DNA from: Deltaproteobacteria bacterium
GTDB lineage: Bacteria > Desulfobacterota > Binatia > Binatales > Binataceae
NCBI GenBank assembly: GCA_021794015.1
Contig: JAJYRQ010000011.1
Span: 1 to 64,000, forward strand
Reading direction: 5' to 3'
Length of the DNA: 64,000 nucleotides
Below the pieces are notes generated by a model. The model was given only the letters and a program-made list of their open reading frames with translations. It searched no databases and had not been told where the DNA came from. Position numbers and translations under genes: made by a program. Shown here piece after piece: positions 61,030 to 64,000 of the stretch. Numbering within the stretch: position 1 is the stretch's first letter; each line of letters begins with the position of its first letter.

Positions 61030-62319
61030 ATGAAACTCGATGAGCAATCGCAGCCGACCCCTGCCGAACAAGCGATAAGTCGCCGCAGAGCCCTCAAGGC
61101 AATCGGCCGAGTCGGCAAAGCCGCGGCGGCCGGCGCGCTGTTGCAGCCGCTGGGCCTGCTGCGCGCCGCCGCAGAAGCGGCCGAACCGATCAGAATCGGC
61201 GTGCTCCTGCCCAAATCAGGCACCTATGCCGTTCAGGGTTCGCACGGCCACCACGGGGCCCAGATCGCCGTCGACGACTTCGGCGGCAGCGTGCTCGCAC
61301 GGCCAATCGAGTTGGTCTGGGAGGACGAACCCAGCCCGCAAACCTCGGTGCAGAACATGCGCAAGCTCATCGAGGAACGCAAAGTGGCCGCCATACAGGG
61401 AGGGGTCTCAAGCGGCGACATCCTGGCGGTGATGCCGATTGCGCTGCGCCGGCGCGTGCTGCTGATGGCCACCGGGCCCAACGCCACCGAGATAACCGGC
61501 AAGAACTGCAACCGCTACACGTTCCGGGTCGATCTGCCCAACCGGGTAACTGTGCGCACGGTCTACCCCACGCTGTCCAAGCACGGCAAGAGATGGTACT
61601 TCGTGGTCGCCTCGTACGCCTGGGGAATCGACGCCTACAACCAGATGAAGGAGCTGCTGGTAAAGGACGGAGGCACGGTCCTGGGCTACGACCAGGCGCC
61701 GCTTGGCACCACCGATTTCAGTTCCTACATTCTCAAGATTAAACAGGCCGCCCCCGACGTCGTCTATTTGGGGCTGGGCGGCGCCGACCTGACCAATTTT
61801 CTCAAGCAGTTCCACGAGATCGGGCTGACCGGCAAAATCCCAATTTCCTCGCCGATCGTCAACGACTCGGACCTCTGGGCGGCAGGCCCCGAGGCGGCCA
61901 CGGGAACCTTCCCGAAGCTCTGGAACTACACCGGCCCCTACAACACGCCGCTAAGCGCCGCCTTCACCAGGAAATTCACCGCCAGGTTCGGCCATCCGCC
62001 GGAGGTTGAGGCGTGGCAGGACTGGTTCGGCGCAACGGCGATTCTCACCGCCATCAAGGAGACCCGCTCGACCGACTCGGCCAAGCTGGTCGGCTTTCTG
62101 GAGACGCACAAATTCGTCGGCTACAAGAATGCGCCAATCTACTTCCGCGCCTGGGACCATCAGCTTATCCAGCCGACCCTGGAAGTGACGGTCAAGCCGA
62201 AGATCACCGGCAAGTACGACTACTTCAACGTGATCGCCCAGTATCCGCGCCACGGCATGTCGCTCGAGGCCTTCTTCGGTACGCCCGAAGAAATCGGCTG
62301 CCGGTTGGGTCCGCTCTGA
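61030..62319 (+). CDS. LIV-type ABC transporter substrate-binding protein
   Basis: A 429-residue periplasmic binding protein (Peripla_BP_6/LivJ family). A twin-arginine-like leader (ISRRRALKAIGRVGKAAAAG) near residues 17-36 suggests Tat export. The mature part starts IRIGVLLPKSGTYAVQGSHG and has VAAIQGGVSSGDILAVMPIA, PDVVYLGLGGADLTNFLKQF and PPEVEAWQDWFGATAILTAI. It binds amino acids or related small carboxylates or amides; the ligand is not predictable. It is the first gene of the liv operon, with GGGAGAA before the ATG. Confidence 0.87.
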   Translation: MKLDEQSQPTPAEQAISRRRALKAIGRVGKAAAAGALLQPLGLLRAAAEAAEPIRIGVLLPKSGTYAVQGSHGHHGAQIAVDDFGGSVLARPIELVWEDEPSPQTSVQNMRKLIEERKVAAIQGGVSSGDILAVMPIALRRRVLLMATGPNATEITGKNCNRYTFRVDLPNRVTVRTVYPTLSKHGKRWYFVVASYAWGIDAYNQMKELLVKDGGTVLGYDQAPLGTTDFSSYILKIKQAAPDVVYLGLGGADLTNFLKQFHEIGLTGKIPISSPIVNDSDLWAAGPEAATGTFPKLWNYTGPYNTPLSAAFTRKFTARFGHPPEVEAWQDWFGATAILTAIKETRSTDSAKLVGFLETHKFVGYKNAPIYFRAWDHQLIQPTLEVTVKPKITGKYDYFNVIAQYPRHGMSLEAFFGTPEEIGCRLGPL

Positions 62320-62367
62320 GCGGGCGACCGGCGGCATCGCAGCCGCCCCGCCCGACACAGGTCTCGG

Positions 62368-63237
62368 ATGGACGCGATCGTCTCCCAGGCGGTCAACGGC
62401 TTGGTGCTCGGCTTCCTCTTCGTCGTCATCTCGATCGGGATGTCGATCATCTTTGGGACGATGGGAGTGGTTAATTTCGCCCACGGGGTCTTTTTCGCAC
62501 TGGGCGCCTACCTGGCTCTGACCATCCGTCCCATAACCGGGTATCCCGGCCTGCTGTTGCTCGCGCCGCTCGGCGCGGGCGCCGCAGGGATGGCGGTCGA
62601 GGCGTTGCTCCTGCGGCCGCTTTACGGCAAGGAGCCGCTTTTGGGGCTGGTGCTGACCTTTGGCCTTGCGCTGTTCATGGAGGAACTTATCCGAACCATC
62701 TGGGGTTCGACCGGCTACCCGTTTGACGGTCCGCGCTGGCTTTCGGGGTTTATCCAGTATGGTCCGGTGGTTCTGACGCGCTACCGGATGGCGGTGCTGG
62801 CGGTGACCGTGCTGGTGACGGGGGCGGTCTGGCTGTTCCTCGAAAAAACGCCCTACGGCCGGATCGTTCGGGCCGGCAGCCGCGACCCTGAGATGGTCGC
62901 GATGCTGGGGATCAATCTCAAGCGGGTTTTCACCTGGGTTTTCGGTCTGGGCACCTTGCTGGCCGGGATTGCCGGGGTGCTGGCGGCGCCGCTTTGGAGC
63001 GTGGTGCCCTCGATGGCCGAGAGCGCCATCATGCCCGCCTTCGTGGTGGTGACCATCGGCGGGCTGGGCAGCTTCGCCGGGGCGGTGGTCGGCGGCCTGA
63101 TTGTTGGCGTGACCTTCAGCCTGACCATCCAGTTCTGGCCGGCGGCTTCGAGCGCTTCGATGTACGTTCTGATGGCGATCGTGCTGCTGCTCAGGCCGCG
63201 TGGTCTGTTCGGCGAGCGCTGGGAGAGGTTTGAATGA
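62368..63237 (+). CDS. LivH-type ABC transporter permease
   Basis: A 289-residue inner-membrane permease with ~8 helices. Signatures are GMSIIFGTMGVVNFAHGVFF, the RAGSRDPEMVAMLGINLKRV coupling loop, and IGGLGSFAGAVVGGLIVG near the end. It pairs with the LivM-type protein that overlaps its stop by ATGA. It follows the binding-protein gene by 48 bases. Confidence 0.92.
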   Translation: MDAIVSQAVNGLVLGFLFVVISIGMSIIFGTMGVVNFAHGVFFALGAYLALTIRPITGYPGLLLLAPLGAGAAGMAVEALLLRPLYGKEPLLGLVLTFGLALFMEELIRTIWGSTGYPFDGPRWLSGFIQYGPVVLTRYRMAVLAVTVLVTGAVWLFLEKTPYGRIVRAGSRDPEMVAMLGINLKRVFTWVFGLGTLLAGIAGVLAAPLWSVVPSMAESAIMPAFVVVTIGGLGSFAGAVVGGLIVGVTFSLTIQFWPAASSASMYVLMAIVLLLRPRGLFGERWERFE

Positions 63238-64000
63238 GGCGGACGGGACAGGCGCTGTCTCATCCGCTGGTCGTCCTTGGCCTGGTCCTGGCGGTTCTGC
63301 CGTGGCTTTTGCCGGCGGTCGGCTCGACGGTAAGCCTGGCCACCGAGATTGCAATCTACAGTCTTTACGGAATCGGTTACAACCTGCTGCTCGGGTACAC
63401 CGGTCTGACCTCGTTCGGGGCCTCGGCCTACTTTGGCGCGGCGGGCTACGCTGCGGGTCTCTTCGAGATTCATCTTTTGCCCAGTGTTTGGGCCTCGGTG
63501 CTCGCGGGCACTGCTTTTGCGGCGCTGAGCGCGTTGGTCCTGGGTTTTCTGATTCTGCGGCGGCGCGGGCTTTACTTCGCGCTGCTGACGCTGGCCTTCA
63601 CGCAGCTTCTCTTCGAGATCGCGTTTCACTGGACCGAGGTCACCGGGGGCGAAAACGGTCTTCAAGGCGTGACCCGGCCCGGGCTGGACGATCCGCTGGT
63701 CTTTCACTTCTTTACCGTGGGGTGCGTGGCGGGATCGAGCTACCTCATCTGGCGCATGGTTCACTCGCCGTTTGGCCGGGTCCTGCAGGCGATTCGGGAC
63801 AACGAGGAGCGGGTGCGATGCCTGGGGTACAACGCCGAGCGTTACAAGCTGGCGGCCTTCGTGCTCTCCTCGACCTTCATGGGGCTGGCCGGGAGCCTGC
63901 TGACCTTTCTTATCCGCGGCGCTTACGCGGACAATCTCGGCTGGCAGCATGCGGGGGACCCGGTGGTGATGACGGTACTGGGTGGAATGCACCATTTCCT
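63234..64000 (+). CDS. LivM-type ABC transporter permease (cut by window end)
   Basis: The first ~255 residues of the second permease. YSLYGIGYNLLLGYTGLTSF then GASAYFGAAGYAAGLF is the LivM core; LQAIRDNEERVRCLGYNAER is the cytoplasmic coupling loop and VMTVLGGMHHF the start of the conserved end. The ATG overlaps the livH stop (ATGA). The ATPase genes livG and livF are expected just outside the window. Confidence 0.9.
   Translation, partial: MRRTGQALSHPLVVLGLVLAVLPWLLPAVGSTVSLATEIAIYSLYGIGYNLLLGYTGLTSFGASAYFGAAGYAAGLFEIHLLPSVWASVLAGTAFAALSALVLGFLILRRRGLYFALLTLAFTQLLFEIAFHWTEVTGGENGLQGVTRPGLDDPLVFHFFTVGCVAGSSYLIWRMVHSPFGRVLQAIRDNEERVRCLGYNAERYKLAAFVLSSTFMGLAGSLLTFLIRGAYADNLGWQHAGDPVVMTVLGGMHHF

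Noticed and set aside
61951..63354. 467-codon minus-strand frame across livJ and livH
   Set aside because: It is antisense to two confidently identified transporter genes and is rich in His/Arg/Gln low-complexity sequence.

Overview
This is a dense, high-GC stretch of bacterial chromosome. It carries a classical menaquinone pathway, a TPP-riboswitch thiamine operon, a LIV-type amino-acid importer, acyl-CoA ligase/crotonase genes and a membrane-bound complex-I-like module. Most genes are joined by ATGA overlaps or gaps of a few bases. Together these suggest an uncultivated Gram-negative lineage near Desulfobacterota, Binatota, Methylomirabilota or Rokubacteria. The placement is an inference from gene content only and is weak.

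Layout. At 1-660 lie repeat and transposon debris and a decayed zinc-ribbon gene. At 725-8988 (minus strand) is a complete menaquinone operon, transcribed menF-menD-menH-menB-menA-menC-menE. At 9967-11079 (plus) is a regulator that fuses an HTH to a periplasmic-binding-protein-like domain. At 11117-17866 (minus) is a housekeeping operon: alr-purH-purD-tsaC-DUF1015-histidine phosphatase. At 18061-20109 (plus) a promoter and TPP riboswitch precede thiS-thiG-thiE. At 20110-22534 a GIY-YIG gene sits between near-perfect inverted repeats, beside the C-terminal half of a SNF2-type helicase. Then come rtcB (minus), a zinc-ribbon membrane protein, and a TPP enzyme-cupin-flavoprotein cluster up to 29364.

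At 29721-40550 (minus) is the most unusual metabolic locus. Six genes encode a HyfC/E/F/G/I/B-type complex whose large subunit has lost all four nickel-binding cysteines. It is therefore best read as an energy-converting hydrogenase-related (Ehr) complex, not a hydrogenase. Downstream on the same strand are a cysteine/histidine-rich coiled-coil protein, a metallophosphoesterase and two HEAT-repeat proteins. At 40783-49570 are mostly catabolic or repair genes: hydrolase, SPL-like radical SAM, two crotonases, an acyl-CoA ligase, an amidohydrolase, YgfZ and two very small desulforedoxin-like proteins. At 49799-53521 are a small membrane protein, a repeat-tailed secreted protein, EF-P and a THUMP methyltransferase.

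At 53740-59124 is a genomic island abutting a four-tRNA cluster (Lys, His, Arg, Pro; 59361-59754). It holds a tyrosine-recombinase relic, a HigB/HigA-type toxin-antitoxin locus whose toxin has two in-frame amber codons, and an intact two-gene Hachiman-type anti-phage system (hamA-hamB). The window ends with a second MenA/UbiA-type prenyltransferase (minus) and the start of a LIV transport operon (livJ-livH-livM, the last cut by the window edge).

Several dispersed repeat families occur in the gaps. One of them has been read through to make a false N-terminus for menF. Function calls rest on motifs and remembered family signatures; no database search was run.
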